From Chloroflexi bacterium UBA6077 (GTDB taxonomy: Bacteria > Chloroflexota > UBA6077): DNA of 64,000 bases. Both the position numbers and the translations under genes were made by a program. The stretch spans positions 71,068 to 135,067 of the forward strand of contig DIXP01000008.1 of NCBI GenBank assembly GCA_002436065.1. Direction: 5' to 3'. Position 1 is the stretch's first letter. Every line of letters starts with the position of its first letter. Positions 38,835 to 48,624 of the stretch are shown piece after piece. The notes under the pieces were generated by a model that saw only the letters and a list, made by a program, of their open reading frames with translations, did no database searches and was not told the origin of the DNA.

Positions 38835-41615
38835 ATGGCATCTGACAGCCCGCCGGCACCGGCCAAGCCCGAGTCGAGCCTGCGGACCTTGGCCTCTGCC
38901 CTGCTCGACTGGGCCTTTCCCCTGATGTTGACTGCCGCCCTTCTCCTTTCGGCCGCCGGCCAGTACCTTCTGACGACATCGAAAGAGGAGGACAGGGCGA
39001 TCCTCCTCTACGCCGCGGGCGTCGCCGCGTTCCTGCTGGCGATTCAGACCTCCCGTCGATGGGCAAGGCGAAGGGAGGCCACTGCCGAAACGTTGGGGCG
39101 CGGCAACCTCGCCAGCCGTGTCCTCATGGGCATCGGTGCGGCGATCCTTCTTGGGGCATCCCTACTGATGGTGGTGAACGCCCCGAGTTTGGTACTGGCC
39201 TCCATCTTCGTATGGGGTACAAGTCTCGCCGTGGCAGTCGTCACAGCCCTACCGGTGCACTCTCCCTCGGCATCACCCGGCAGGCGCTTACGCCTGCTGC
39301 TATCCCTGCTGTCCCGACGAGAGACGGCGCTGGTGGGGCTGCTGGTGCTGCTGGGAACCATCCTCCGGCTATACGACCTGGCAGCCTTCCCTTCTGGCAT
39401 CCACGGCGACGAGGCCGAGCACGCCCTCATCGCCCTATCGATCCTCGACGGAAAAGGTCCGGACCCCTTCGGCACGGCCTTCCTGGGAGACCGGGCCCTC
39501 AAGTTCTACTTCGAAGCCCCCTTCCTGGGTCTCTTCGGACAGGACGTCGTCGGCATGCGGCTCTTCTCCGCCGTCGTCGGCGTCCTCACCCTGCCCATCT
39601 TCTTCGTCTATGTGCGGAGGCTCTTCGGGAGCAGCGCGGCGCTGCTCGCCCTGGCCCTGCTGACCGGTTCGGCGGTCCACATCCACTACAGCCGCTACGC
39701 CGGCGATGTGACCCAGGTCCTGGCACTTTCCTGTCTCAGCTTCTACTGTCTATACCAGGGGCAGACCAGAGGCAACGCAGTCTGGTGGTTGGCCGCGGGC
39801 ATGGCCGGCAGCTTCGCCGTCTACTTCGCCTTCGCGGGAGCCTCCACCCTGGTAGCTATTGCCCTCTATTTTGCCTACCTCCTGCTGTTTCAGAGGGAAC
39901 GATGGCGAAGCTGGCTGCGGGGCGGCTTCCTGTTGGGCATCGGGAGCATCATGGTACTCGCTCCGGTCCTCGCGTATCAATTGGGCAGGAATGACCACTA
40001 CACCGACCACATGGCTGGTAGGCTGATCTTCAACCAAATGAGCCACGTTTCTTCGGTCTACGGCACGACGAACGTGCCCGAGATCCTCCTGATGCAACTG
40101 AAGATCAGCTTCTTGGCCTTCTTCTCCAGGCCCGACAGCGGACCCTTCTATGCGTTTTCCGCCGCCCCGATGCTTGCGCAGCTGCTGGGACCCTTCCTCG
40201 TCCTGGGAATGGCCCTGGCCCTGCTCCGCTTCCGCGATAGTAGATATGCGCTACTGGTGGTGTGGTTCTGGTCGGTCGTCATCATCGGCGGAGCCCTGAC
40301 GATCGACCCTCCACAGACCCACCGACTTCTGCCCGCCTTGGTACCTGCGGTAGTGGTCATCGCCCTATGCCTGGAATGGCTTGCCGAAAACGCGCGGCGT
40401 ATCCTTAGCAGCGATTCAGCCTCCCCCATGATGGCGCTCGTGGCACTGATCCCACTGATGGCGGGGGTGGTGGACAACGCCAACTACTTCGGACCTGCCG
40501 CGGCGGCCAAACCCTGGGAGAACACCACGTTGCAGGCGAAGTACCTGGCCGCGCTCGGCCCCCAGTACCGCGCCTACGGCCTTGGAGCCCCACACATTTA
40601 CCTCAGCCATGGCGTGACCCGCTTCCTCGCACCGAAGGTGATCGGTGGCGACCTGGTCAATCCGACGGGGGCTATCCCTGTGCCGGCTACAGGAGAGCAA
40701 GACTTGGTATTCATGGTACACCCTCACATGTCGCCATACATGGACCTCCTGAGGTCGGCCTATCCGGGGGGGCGCATTGAGGACGTGAAGGGCAAGGGGG
40801 ACAGCACCGTGGTCAGCGCATTCAAGGTGTCGAGCTCCGAAGCCGTCGCCAACCAGGGGCTGCTCGCCCGCTACGGGGCCTTAGAGAGAAGGGAATCGAG
40901 CGGCAGCGACCTCGGAGGCGGCTCCGGTGCCTACCCCGTCACGGCCAAATGGACCGGCAGCCTCTACGTGGAGCGGCCTGCCCGCTACCTGTTGCGTGCC
41001 GAAGGCGCACCAACCGAGATTAGGGTCGATGGCACTCCCATCGACCAGTCACAGGAGCGCCAACTCTCCACCGGATGGCACAGCCTGGAGGTCCGAGCAG
41101 AGCTCGCCAGCGCCGGATCACGAGTCGCCCTCAAGTGGCGGGCGCAGGGACAGGAACTCTCGCCGGTGCCCGCTCGATGCCTGGACGTCCGGACCCTCAC
41201 AGGGAACCTCCGAGCGCAAGTGACGCCGCGAGGGGGACAGGCGGTGGAGAGACAGGATCGAGCCATCGGCTTCCGCAACATGGCGGAGCTGTGGGGCATC
41301 AGGCAACCGGTGTCGGCGCGCTGGCAAGGCAGCCTCAAGGTCCCCACGACCGGCCAGTACAGCTTCGCACTGAACTCCACTGATCCTGCCGAGTTTGACA
41401 TCGACGGGCGAAGGGTGATGGAGATCCCGCAGGGAACATCCTCTCTACGCTCAGTCTCCGTCGCCGTCCAACTGCTGACGGGTTCGCATCCCATCGAGCT
41501 ACGCTATAACACCAACCGTGAGGCCGGAACCCTGGAGTTGCTGTGGACCCCTCCCGGGGGTAAGTCCAGCATCATCCCGCCCGAAGCCTTCACACCTATC
41601 GAACTGGTACAATAG
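38835..41615 (+). CDS. PMT-like membrane glycosyltransferase with PA14-like C-terminal domains
   Basis: About 926 residues from the ATG at 38835, which has GAGGAGG eight bases upstream; starts at 38721 or 38733 would add a short stretch without similarity. A GT-C membrane domain covers about 25-560, with the DE motif HGDEAEHAL near residue 192, a VGMRLFSAVVGVLT segment, and HIHYSRYAGD. Two PA14-like beta domains follow (about 702-800 and 817-920), each with the pattern WTGSL-x-V-x-x-x-x-x-Y-x-x-x-A and a closing LLWTPPGG-like strand. Organisation parallels the preceding gene but lacks the NHL propeller. The next gene starts five bases later. Confidence 0.8.
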   Translation: MASDSPPAPAKPESSLRTLASALLDWAFPLMLTAALLLSAAGQYLLTTSKEEDRAILLYAAGVAAFLLAIQTSRRWARRREATAETLGRGNLASRVLMGIGAAILLGASLLMVVNAPSLVLASIFVWGTSLAVAVVTALPVHSPSASPGRRLRLLLSLLSRRETALVGLLVLLGTILRLYDLAAFPSGIHGDEAEHALIALSILDGKGPDPFGTAFLGDRALKFYFEAPFLGLFGQDVVGMRLFSAVVGVLTLPIFFVYVRRLFGSSAALLALALLTGSAVHIHYSRYAGDVTQVLALSCLSFYCLYQGQTRGNAVWWLAAGMAGSFAVYFAFAGASTLVAIALYFAYLLLFQRERWRSWLRGGFLLGIGSIMVLAPVLAYQLGRNDHYTDHMAGRLIFNQMSHVSSVYGTTNVPEILLMQLKISFLAFFSRPDSGPFYAFSAAPMLAQLLGPFLVLGMALALLRFRDSRYALLVVWFWSVVIIGGALTIDPPQTHRLLPALVPAVVVIALCLEWLAENARRILSSDSASPMMALVALIPLMAGVVDNANYFGPAAAAKPWENTTLQAKYLAALGPQYRAYGLGAPHIYLSHGVTRFLAPKVIGGDLVNPTGAIPVPATGEQDLVFMVHPHMSPYMDLLRSAYPGGRIEDVKGKGDSTVVSAFKVSSSEAVANQGLLARYGALERRESSGSDLGGGSGAYPVTAKWTGSLYVERPARYLLRAEGAPTEIRVDGTPIDQSQERQLSTGWHSLEVRAELASAGSRVALKWRAQGQELSPVPARCLDVRTLTGNLRAQVTPRGGQAVERQDRAIGFRNMAELWGIRQPVSARWQGSLKVPTTGQYSFALNSTDPAEFDIDGRRVMEIPQGTSSLRSVSVAVQLLTGSHPIELRYNTNREAGTLELLWTPPGGKSSIIPPEAFTPIELVQ

Positions 41616-41620
41616 CCGAC

Positions 41621-44600
41621 ATGGAAGAGATTCAAACCCCTCGGATCTCCCGTTCCCAACTGTCCGTGCCGCTGCCCGCAGCTGCCTTCCTAGTGCTGGC
41701 GGGCATTCTGGTTATCGCGGCCATTCTCCGCTTCCACAATGTCAACTGGGATTCAAGCCACTATCTCCACCCCGACGAGCGGCACATCGTGATGGTTACC
41801 ATGGACCGCGTCGCTCTGCCGTTCCCAAACCTGTCCGACGCCCACCTCGATGACGTCAAGCGCAGTACGCTCAACCCACGCTCGGTGGATCCCGGGAGCG
41901 GCCAGCCGAGGAGCTTCGCCTACGGGACTGTGCCTCTCTACCTGCTGAAGCTCGCGGGCCATGTGCTATCGCAGGGGTGGAAGGGCGCCAACAGCATCGA
42001 GGGGCTCACCATCGTCGGTCGATACCTCTCGGCCCTCTTCGATCTGGGCACCGTGCTGCTCCTCTTCCTAATCGGTCGCCGACTGTACGGCGTTCTTGCG
42101 GGGCTGCTAGCGTCGCTGCTGGCGTCCTTTACCGTACTTCACATACAGCTCTCCCACTTCTACGCTTCCGATACCCTGCTCACCTTCTTCATCGTGGCCA
42201 CCCTCTACCTGGGACTGCGTGTGGCGGAGCGGCCGTCGTCGGGTAGGGTTGTTGCCATGGGAGTGGCGGCTGGGCTGGCCCTCTCCTGCAAGGTCTCGGC
42301 GGCTCCGGTCCTGCTGGCCTGCGTCGTCGCCTGCCTCCTTGGTGCCCGTCACATGAGAAACGACAAACCGCGCGAATCGCGCTTTGTGAGCCCGCTCGGC
42401 GGCTCCATCCTGGCAGGCGCCGTGGCACTCGTCATCTTCGCGCTGTTCCAACCCTACGCACTTGTAGACCCGCAGTCCTTTCTAAAGGACATCCAGTACG
42501 AAAGCAACATGGTGCGAGGGGTCGAGATCCCTCCCTACACCATCCAGTACATCCGCACCGAGCCGGTCCTGTATCAGCTCAGGAACCTGCTGCAGTGGAC
42601 GGCTGGGCCTACCCTGGGCGCAGCTATCCTGGTGGGACTCCTAGCCCTGGCTGTCCGGCTTCTTCTCCGTCGGCGCCCGGAGGAATGGGTCCTGGTAGCC
42701 TGGCTGGCCGCCTACCTGGCAACCACCCTCACCTTCCAGGTCAAGTTCGTCCGCTACCTGTTGCCGGCCATGCCGGTACTGGTGCTGCTGGCCGCGGCCT
42801 GGCTCGCGCCGGTAGGGAGGGCGGCGTTGCGATGGCGGCCCAGGAAGGCATGGCTACCGGCTGCTCTGCTGCTGGTGGTAGTCGCGGGAACCGCCGCCCA
42901 GGCGGTCGCCTTCACGTCCATCTACGACGCCGAGCACACACGGGTTCGCGCCAGCCGCTGGATCTACGAGAACGTCCCGAGGGGCTCCGCACTTGCCACC
43001 GAGCACTGGGACGACTCCCTGCCCCTGCACCTAGCGGACGTACCCTTGCGCCCTGGCGACTACGTCAACGTATCCATGCCGATGTACGATGGGGAGAACG
43101 AGGCGAAGCGCCAGGATCTATACCACCGCCTCGACCAGGTGCAGTACATAATCCTCTCCAGCAACCGACTGTACGCCTCGATCCCACGGGTGCCCGAGAG
43201 CTATCCACTGGCCACGGCCTACTACTCCCTGCTGATGCAGGAGAAGCTGGGATTCGACCTGGTGGCTACCTTCACCTCCTATCCGGCACTCGGGCCGCTC
43301 CACTTCGTCGACGACGCGGCGGATGAGAGCTTCACCGTCTACGATCACCCTAAGGTGCTCATCTACAAGAAGAGCCCTGACTTCTCTCAGGAGAGGTTAG
43401 AGCAGCTCTTGGGAGGCATCCGGCTGGACCAGGTGCCTCCGGTCAAGCAGGCGCTGTCGGGTCGGACCTCCCAGTCGGAGGGACTCCTCCTCTCGGAAGA
43501 TGCCAGGGCAGTCCAGGAGGAAGGCGGCACCTGGTCCGAACTCTACGACCGCGAGGGCGTGACCAACCAGTTTCCGGTCCTCACATGGTGGCTCGCGCTG
43601 GAGCTATTGGGGCTGCTGGCCCTCCCCCTGGCCTGGCGGCTCTTCTCCCGCTACCCTGACCGAGGCTACGGACTGGCCAAGACGCTGGGATTGCTGATCG
43701 TCGCCTACGGCGCCTGGCTGCTCGCCAGCCTACGGCTGCTTCCCTTCGGCCCACTCGCCATCGGCTTATCGATGGTGGGACTCGGGGTCGCGGGGTTCCT
43801 ACTGGTGCGGGGAAACCTGCCGCGCTTCCGCGAGTACCTGGTGACCAATCGTCGGGTCTTCCTCGTCCACGAACTGCTGTTCCTGGCGGCCTTCGCCCTG
43901 TTCCTGTTCATCCGGGCGCGCAACCCAGACCTGTGGCACCTCCACTATGGCGGCGAGAAGCCGATGGAGTTCGCCTTCCTCAACGCCATCGCTAAGTCCA
44001 GCTACTTCCCGCCCTACGACCCCTGGCTGGCCGGCGGCTACATCAACTACTACTACTTCGGCTACGTGCTCGTGGCCACCCTGATCCGGCTCACCGGCAT
44101 CGTGCCGGCAGTCGCATTCAACCTCGCCATAGCCTCGGTGTTCGCGCTGACCGGCGCCGGACTCTTCTCCTTCGGCTTCAACTACCTGTTGGCAGAAAAG
44201 CGACTCCCGGCCCCATCCCTACCTCTGCGCCCCCTCGCCGGTGGCGTGACGGCCATGACCCTCGTGCTGCTTGTGGGCAATCTGGACGGGTTGGTTCAGA
44301 CCCTGGAGGGGCTCTGGAAGGTGGGCTCGCTCCAGATAAGGAGCACGCTCCCGATGCTGGAGGGGGTAGCCAAGGCCGGGGCAGGGCTTTTGGCAGTCTT
44401 CTTCGGGGGCAAGGCCATGCCGGAGTTCGATTTCTGGCGCTCCACCCGAATCATCGGGCCAGAGAACCCAACCCCCATCACGGAGTTCCCATTCTTCACC
44501 TTCCTGTACGGTGACCTGCACCCCCACATGATCGCCATGCCCATCGCCACCCTCGCCCTTGGATTGGTGCTCGCCCTGGTGCTGCGAGGACGGGGGGACT

Positions 44601-46225
44601 CCCCTCTCCCTGAGGGAGAGGGTCAGGGTGAGGGGGTAGGCTGGTCAGCCCCGAATGGACCCTCACCCCGACCCTCTCCCACTGCGGTGGGAGAGGGAGG
44701 AACCGAATACTCATCACTATCGGACCGGCTCCTCACCGTGTTCGTCGGCGGCCTCGTAGTTGGCACCCTTCAGGCCACCAACAGCTGGGACTACCCGACC
44801 TACCTGCTGCTGCTCTCGGTCGGCTACCTCCTGGCGGAATACGCCCGCGGAGACGAACGCCCTGCAGCACTCGGCACTCAGCAGTCAACACTCAACATTT
44901 GTCGCGGTCGCCTGACGGCGAGAGGAGTCCTAGTCGCGCTTTTGTCTGCCGCCGCCACCTACGCCGTGGGGGTTCTGCTGTTCCTGCCCTTCACCCACGC
45001 CTACGAGCTTTTCTACAACGGTGTGGACCCGGCCCCCGCCAAGACATCCCTCCAGCACTACCTGGTGATTTTCGGGTTCTTCCTGTTCGCCATCGGCTCC
45101 ATGCTGATCTTCGACCTGGCCGGCAGTCGCCGCCATCGCCTCCTGGCCGTGCATCTCTGGGAGCGGGTCACCCGCCCTTCACGAGCTTCGCGCCGGACTC
45201 ACCTCGTGGAGATGCTCGTCAGGCCCAGCCTCCTGGCCGGCAGCCTCCCATACCTCCTCCCGCTCCTGGTCGGCTCCGCCCTGGTGGCAGCCATCATCAA
45301 GCTGCACCTGGTCGCGGCGCTACTGGTGCTGGGCACGCTCGTCGTTCTGTCGCTCTTCCTGAAAGACGCGCCGCCTCAGAAGTTGCTGCTGCTGCTGTTC
45401 GTAGGGATGGGGGTTGCCCTCACGCTCGGGGTGGAGTTCATCACTATCAAGGGCGACATCGGCAGGATGAACACTGTCTTCAAGTTCTACCTGCAGGCGT
45501 GGTTTCTCTGGGGTATCGCCTCGGCCATAGGGATCGCGGGCATCCTCGAGCGCTGGAGTCGCCCCCTGCCGGTCCGGCCGCCCCAGTGGCGGACGACCTG
45601 GTCCACGGTGCTGACCCTGCTGCTGCTGGCCATCCTGATCTACCCCGTCATGGCGACGCCGGTCAAGGTAGGGAGGCGCTTTCAGCCCACCCCTCCTACA
45701 CTCGACGGCATGGCCTACATGGTCGGTTCAGTCTTCCAGGACCAGAATCGTGACATTCGCCTCACCAGCGACTACCAGGCAATCCGATGGATCCAGGACA
45801 ACGTGGCGGGGTCGCCGACCCTGTTGGAGGCCCAGGTCCCCGAATACCGATGGGGATCGCGAGTATCCATCTACACAGGTCTTCCCACCGTCCTCGGATG
45901 GACATGGCACGAGCGCCAGCAGCGGTGGGGCTATCAGGGGATGATCGATCAACGGCTACGTGACATAAAGACGATGTTCGAGAGCACCGATCCGGCCCTC
46001 GTCGCGCGGCTGCTGCAGAGATACGGGGTGAAGCTGGTCTACGTCGGCGACCTGGAGCGGGCCTACTACCCGGCCCCTGGCCTCGCGAAGTTCGAGTCCA
46101 TGGTCGGCACACAGCTGTCCATCGCCTACAGTGCAGACGGGGTCACGGTCTACGAAGTCCGAGACGGTCGCCCCAGTGTAGTCCCCAATCGCACGTCGTC
46201 GGCCGCACCGAGGAGTGAGGGATGA
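41621..46225 (+). CDS. Fusion of a PMT-like glycosyltransferase and a DUF2298 (Chlor_Arch_YYY) membrane domain
   Basis: 1534 residues, the largest gene here. The N-terminal ~560 residues are a GT-C domain with PDE (Asp52, Glu53) in a HYLHPDERHIV context. From about 640 the protein is a second multipass unit of DUF2298: GGEKPMEFAFLNAI, DPWLAGGYINYYYFGY (YYY at 810-812), a GDLHPHM segment and KGDIGRMNTVFKFY near the end. This domain is shared by Chloroflexota and archaea and is of unknown function. Residues about 993-1027 are encoded by a dispersed DNA repeat (44598-44698) carried in frame. The stop overlaps the next start (ATGA). Confidence 0.85.
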   Translation: MEEIQTPRISRSQLSVPLPAAAFLVLAGILVIAAILRFHNVNWDSSHYLHPDERHIVMVTMDRVALPFPNLSDAHLDDVKRSTLNPRSVDPGSGQPRSFAYGTVPLYLLKLAGHVLSQGWKGANSIEGLTIVGRYLSALFDLGTVLLLFLIGRRLYGVLAGLLASLLASFTVLHIQLSHFYASDTLLTFFIVATLYLGLRVAERPSSGRVVAMGVAAGLALSCKVSAAPVLLACVVACLLGARHMRNDKPRESRFVSPLGGSILAGAVALVIFALFQPYALVDPQSFLKDIQYESNMVRGVEIPPYTIQYIRTEPVLYQLRNLLQWTAGPTLGAAILVGLLALAVRLLLRRRPEEWVLVAWLAAYLATTLTFQVKFVRYLLPAMPVLVLLAAAWLAPVGRAALRWRPRKAWLPAALLLVVVAGTAAQAVAFTSIYDAEHTRVRASRWIYENVPRGSALATEHWDDSLPLHLADVPLRPGDYVNVSMPMYDGENEAKRQDLYHRLDQVQYIILSSNRLYASIPRVPESYPLATAYYSLLMQEKLGFDLVATFTSYPALGPLHFVDDAADESFTVYDHPKVLIYKKSPDFSQERLEQLLGGIRLDQVPPVKQALSGRTSQSEGLLLSEDARAVQEEGGTWSELYDREGVTNQFPVLTWWLALELLGLLALPLAWRLFSRYPDRGYGLAKTLGLLIVAYGAWLLASLRLLPFGPLAIGLSMVGLGVAGFLLVRGNLPRFREYLVTNRRVFLVHELLFLAAFALFLFIRARNPDLWHLHYGGEKPMEFAFLNAIAKSSYFPPYDPWLAGGYINYYYFGYVLVATLIRLTGIVPAVAFNLAIASVFALTGAGLFSFGFNYLLAEKRLPAPSLPLRPLAGGVTAMTLVLLVGNLDGLVQTLEGLWKVGSLQIRSTLPMLEGVAKAGAGLLAVFFGGKAMPEFDFWRSTRIIGPENPTPITEFPFFTFLYGDLHPHMIAMPIATLALGLVLALVLRGRGDSPLPEGEGQGEGVGWSAPNGPSPRPSPTAVGEGGTEYSSLSDRLLTVFVGGLVVGTLQATNSWDYPTYLLLLSVGYLLAEYARGDERPAALGTQQSTLNICRGRLTARGVLVALLSAAATYAVGVLLFLPFTHAYELFYNGVDPAPAKTSLQHYLVIFGFFLFAIGSMLIFDLAGSRRHRLLAVHLWERVTRPSRASRRTHLVEMLVRPSLLAGSLPYLLPLLVGSALVAAIIKLHLVAALLVLGTLVVLSLFLKDAPPQKLLLLLFVGMGVALTLGVEFITIKGDIGRMNTVFKFYLQAWFLWGIASAIGIAGILERWSRPLPVRPPQWRTTWSTVLTLLLLAILIYPVMATPVKVGRRFQPTPPTLDGMAYMVGSVFQDQNRDIRLTSDYQAIRWIQDNVAGSPTLLEAQVPEYRWGSRVSIYTGLPTVLGWTWHERQQRWGYQGMIDQRLRDIKTMFESTDPALVARLLQRYGVKLVYVGDLERAYYPAPGLAKFESMVGTQLSIAYSADGVTVYEVRDGRPSVVPNRTSSAAPRSEG
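44598..44698. repeat. Dispersed CTCTCCC/GGGAGAGG repeat inside a coding sequence, copy A
   Basis: Bases 44598-44634 are identical to the intergenic copy at 6652-6688. The second half (about 44659-44698) has CCCTCACCCC and an inverted CTCTCCCACTGCGGTGGGAGAG. It encodes a Pro/Gly/Glu-rich stretch in an otherwise membrane-embedded protein without breaking the frame. Confidence 0.8.
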
Positions 46226-48621
46226 CCTGGTTCCTGGCATGGCTGCTGGCCGTGGAGTTGACGGGGCTTGCCGTCCTCCCCCTCGCGACGAGGCTGTTTC
46301 GGCTTCTGCCGGACCGAGGCTACCTGTTTGCCAAGCCGCTGGGCATCCTTCTGGCAAGCTACCTCTGCTGGCTGCTCAGCGTCTTTGGGTTGCTGCGGTT
46401 CCAGCGCTCCACCATCGCGGCGGCGCTCCTGATCCTGGGAGTGGTCTGCTGGCTGAAGTGGGGAAGGTCCGTCCTGCGAGATCTGCCGGCCTGCCGGGCC
46501 GCCCTGCTGACCTCCGAGGCACTGTTCCTGGTGAGCTTCGCGGCCGCCAGCCTGGTGCGAGCCTACAACCCGGAGATCGTCGGCACCGAGAAGCCGATGG
46601 ACTTCGCCTTCCTCAACGCGCTCTACCGGGGTGATAGCCTGCCGCCGGAAGACCCCTGGATGTCCGGCTTCAGCGTCTCCTATTACTACTTCGGCTATCT
46701 GCTGCTTGCCACGGTGGCCAAGCTGAGCGACGTTCCGGCTGCCGTCGGCTACAACCTCGGCGTCGCCATGGTGTTCGCGTTTCTGTTGGCGGGCAGCTAC
46801 AGCCTCAGCTTCAACCTCCTCACCCTGCTCCGCCCCCGCATGCGGCTGGCACTCCGACTGGTTGCCGCCCTGCTTGCCCCGATCATGGTGGGGCTGATGG
46901 GCAACATGGAGGTCGGTCTCGAGCTGCTTGCCCTCAGGGGTGTGGGCGATGCCTCCTTCTGGCAGTGGGCAGGCATCAAGGGGTTGCAGCCATCGTCCCA
47001 ACCCGAGGGTTGGATCCCCACCGCCCACTGGTGGTGGTGGCGGGCCTCCCGGGTCATTCCGACCATCAAGCCCGATGGAATCAACGAGTTCCCATACTTC
47101 AGCTTCCTGCTGGGAGACCTGCACCCCCACTACACGGCCCTCCCTTGGGCGCTCCTGGCCATCACCATGTCGCTGGCTGCCCTGCGGGAGACGGCAGTCC
47201 GAGGCATCTCCTTCCTGAAGGACCGGGTCTGGCTGGCACTCGCCGCGGTGGCGCTGGGCTTCTTCCTGGTGGGCAACAGCTGGGATTTCCCCACCTACAC
47301 CGGTCTGTTCTGGTTGGCGGTCTTCGTGGGACTGCGCCTTGCCCACTCCCCTTCCAGAGAGCGAGCAAGCGATTCCCCTCTCCCCGCGGGAGAGGCTCAG
47401 GATGACGACGGCCACAGACTCCCTCTCCCCGCGGGAGAGGGTCGGTGTGAGGGGCAGCCCGTGGGGGGACACCACGCCTCCCCTCCCCCCGGTGAACGCA
47501 CCCTCTGGCGCGTGGCCCTGCCGGCCATCAAGCCCCTGGCCATCCTGTCCGCCCTTTCGGTGGGCCTCTACATCCCCTTCTTCCTGGGCTTCTCTTCGCA
47601 GACGAAGGGAATAGGGATCTCGGTGGACAAGACGCCGTTGGCCTCCGCACTGATCATCTTCGGACCCTTCTTCCTGGTACTCGGGGTGTTCCTGGTCTGG
47701 CAGTATCGATGTCTGTCGAAGTCCGCTCCAAATGGCCGCCAGGGGATGGTGCTGGGCGCAGCGCTGATGCTCGCTCTCGCCTCATGGTTCGTAGGTGCCT
47801 TTTCCCTCCTGCTAGGTCTTCTCCTGTTGGGCTCGGCTATCGCCTACCGACTCCTTCGGTTGCCAAGCGATGGCGAGAAGCCCGAGCAGGTTGCACTGCC
47901 ATTTACACTGCTCTTGACCCTGCTTGGGCTGCTGCTGGCCTTCGTTCCAGAGTTCATTTTCGTAGTGGACCTCTTCGGCACTCGTATGAACACAGTGTTC
48001 AAGTTCCACTACCAGGCATGGCTGTTGCTGGGGGTGGCCAGCTCGGTTGTCTTCGCGACGCTGCTCTCCTCAGCCAGATCCCGCACCCTCCGATGGTCCC
48101 TTGCGACAGCCGTCGTCTTGCTGGTGGGCGTCGGGTTGTTGTATCCTTTTACTGCAACTCCTTCCAAGACCAATGGCTTCAAAACACCGCCCACCCTTGA
48201 TGGCGCCGCCTTTCTCCAGTCTGCCCGTCCGGACGATCACGCTGCCATTCAGTGGTTATCGCGCACTGTTGCGGGGAGGCCGGTGGTGCTGGAGGCAGTG
48301 GGTGGTGAGTACTCCGAATACGCCAGGGTCTCCACCTTTTCGGGTCTGCCGGCGGTCCTGGGATGGCCGGGCCACGAGGTGCAGTGGCGGGGCAGGGGGG
48401 AGGAACCAGCGCGTCGGACACGAGACGTCGAGGCGATCTACCGGACGGCCGATGGCCCTGCGGCCCTCGAACTGCTGCGACGGTACGGCGTCCAGTACGT
48501 CTTCGTAGGCAGCCTGGAGGCCGAGAAGTACGGCCCGGAGGTCACCACCAGGTTCGATGGGCTTCTAGAGCCGGTCCACCGCCAGGGGCGTGTGGTGATC
48601 TACCGGGTTCCAATGGGGTGA
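46222..48621 (+). CDS. DUF2298 (Chlor_Arch_YYY) membrane protein
   Basis: This 799-residue multipass protein is a stand-alone relative of the C-terminal half of the preceding protein. Shared features in the same order are GTEKPMDFAFLNAL, a DPWMSGFSVSYYYFGY block (YYY at 154-156), a NEFPYFSFLLGDLHPHY segment, and TRMNTVFKFHYQAW before the last TM helices. A C-terminal extracytoplasmic segment has the HEVQWR and EAIYRT patterns also found in its neighbour. Residues about 384-423 come from a dispersed repeat carried in frame (47370-47490). ATG overlaps the previous stop. Confidence 0.83.
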   Translation: MTWFLAWLLAVELTGLAVLPLATRLFRLLPDRGYLFAKPLGILLASYLCWLLSVFGLLRFQRSTIAAALLILGVVCWLKWGRSVLRDLPACRAALLTSEALFLVSFAAASLVRAYNPEIVGTEKPMDFAFLNALYRGDSLPPEDPWMSGFSVSYYYFGYLLLATVAKLSDVPAAVGYNLGVAMVFAFLLAGSYSLSFNLLTLLRPRMRLALRLVAALLAPIMVGLMGNMEVGLELLALRGVGDASFWQWAGIKGLQPSSQPEGWIPTAHWWWWRASRVIPTIKPDGINEFPYFSFLLGDLHPHYTALPWALLAITMSLAALRETAVRGISFLKDRVWLALAAVALGFFLVGNSWDFPTYTGLFWLAVFVGLRLAHSPSRERASDSPLPAGEAQDDDGHRLPLPAGEGRCEGQPVGGHHASPPPGERTLWRVALPAIKPLAILSALSVGLYIPFFLGFSSQTKGIGISVDKTPLASALIIFGPFFLVLGVFLVWQYRCLSKSAPNGRQGMVLGAALMLALASWFVGAFSLLLGLLLLGSAIAYRLLRLPSDGEKPEQVALPFTLLLTLLGLLLAFVPEFIFVVDLFGTRMNTVFKFHYQAWLLLGVASSVVFATLLSSARSRTLRWSLATAVVLLVGVGLLYPFTATPSKTNGFKTPPTLDGAAFLQSARPDDHAAIQWLSRTVAGRPVVLEAVGGEYSEYARVSTFSGLPAVLGWPGHEVQWRGRGEEPARRTRDVEAIYRTADGPAALELLRRYGVQYVFVGSLEAEKYGPEVTTRFDGLLEPVHRQGRVVIYRVPMG
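47370..47490. repeat. Dispersed CTCTCCC/GGGAGAGG repeat inside a coding sequence, copy B
   Basis: Contains CCCCTCTCCCCGCGGGAGAGG and then CCTCTCCCCGCGGGAGAGGG with a trailing GTGAGGGG, all in frame. It translates as a Pro/Gly/Glu/Asp-rich stretch (SPLPAGE, then LPLPAGEG). It is related to, but not identical with, copy A. Confidence 0.75.
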
Positions 48622-48624
48622 GAG

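Noticed and set aside
44598..44698. CRISPR-type repeat
   Set aside because: The repeat units are inverted and dispersed, not regularly spaced direct repeats with unique spacers, and no cas gene is present.
46150..47475. 441-codon open frame antisense to the DUF2298 gene
   Set aside because: Shadow frame: high Gln/Gly/Arg content, no motifs, opposite a clear membrane protein gene.
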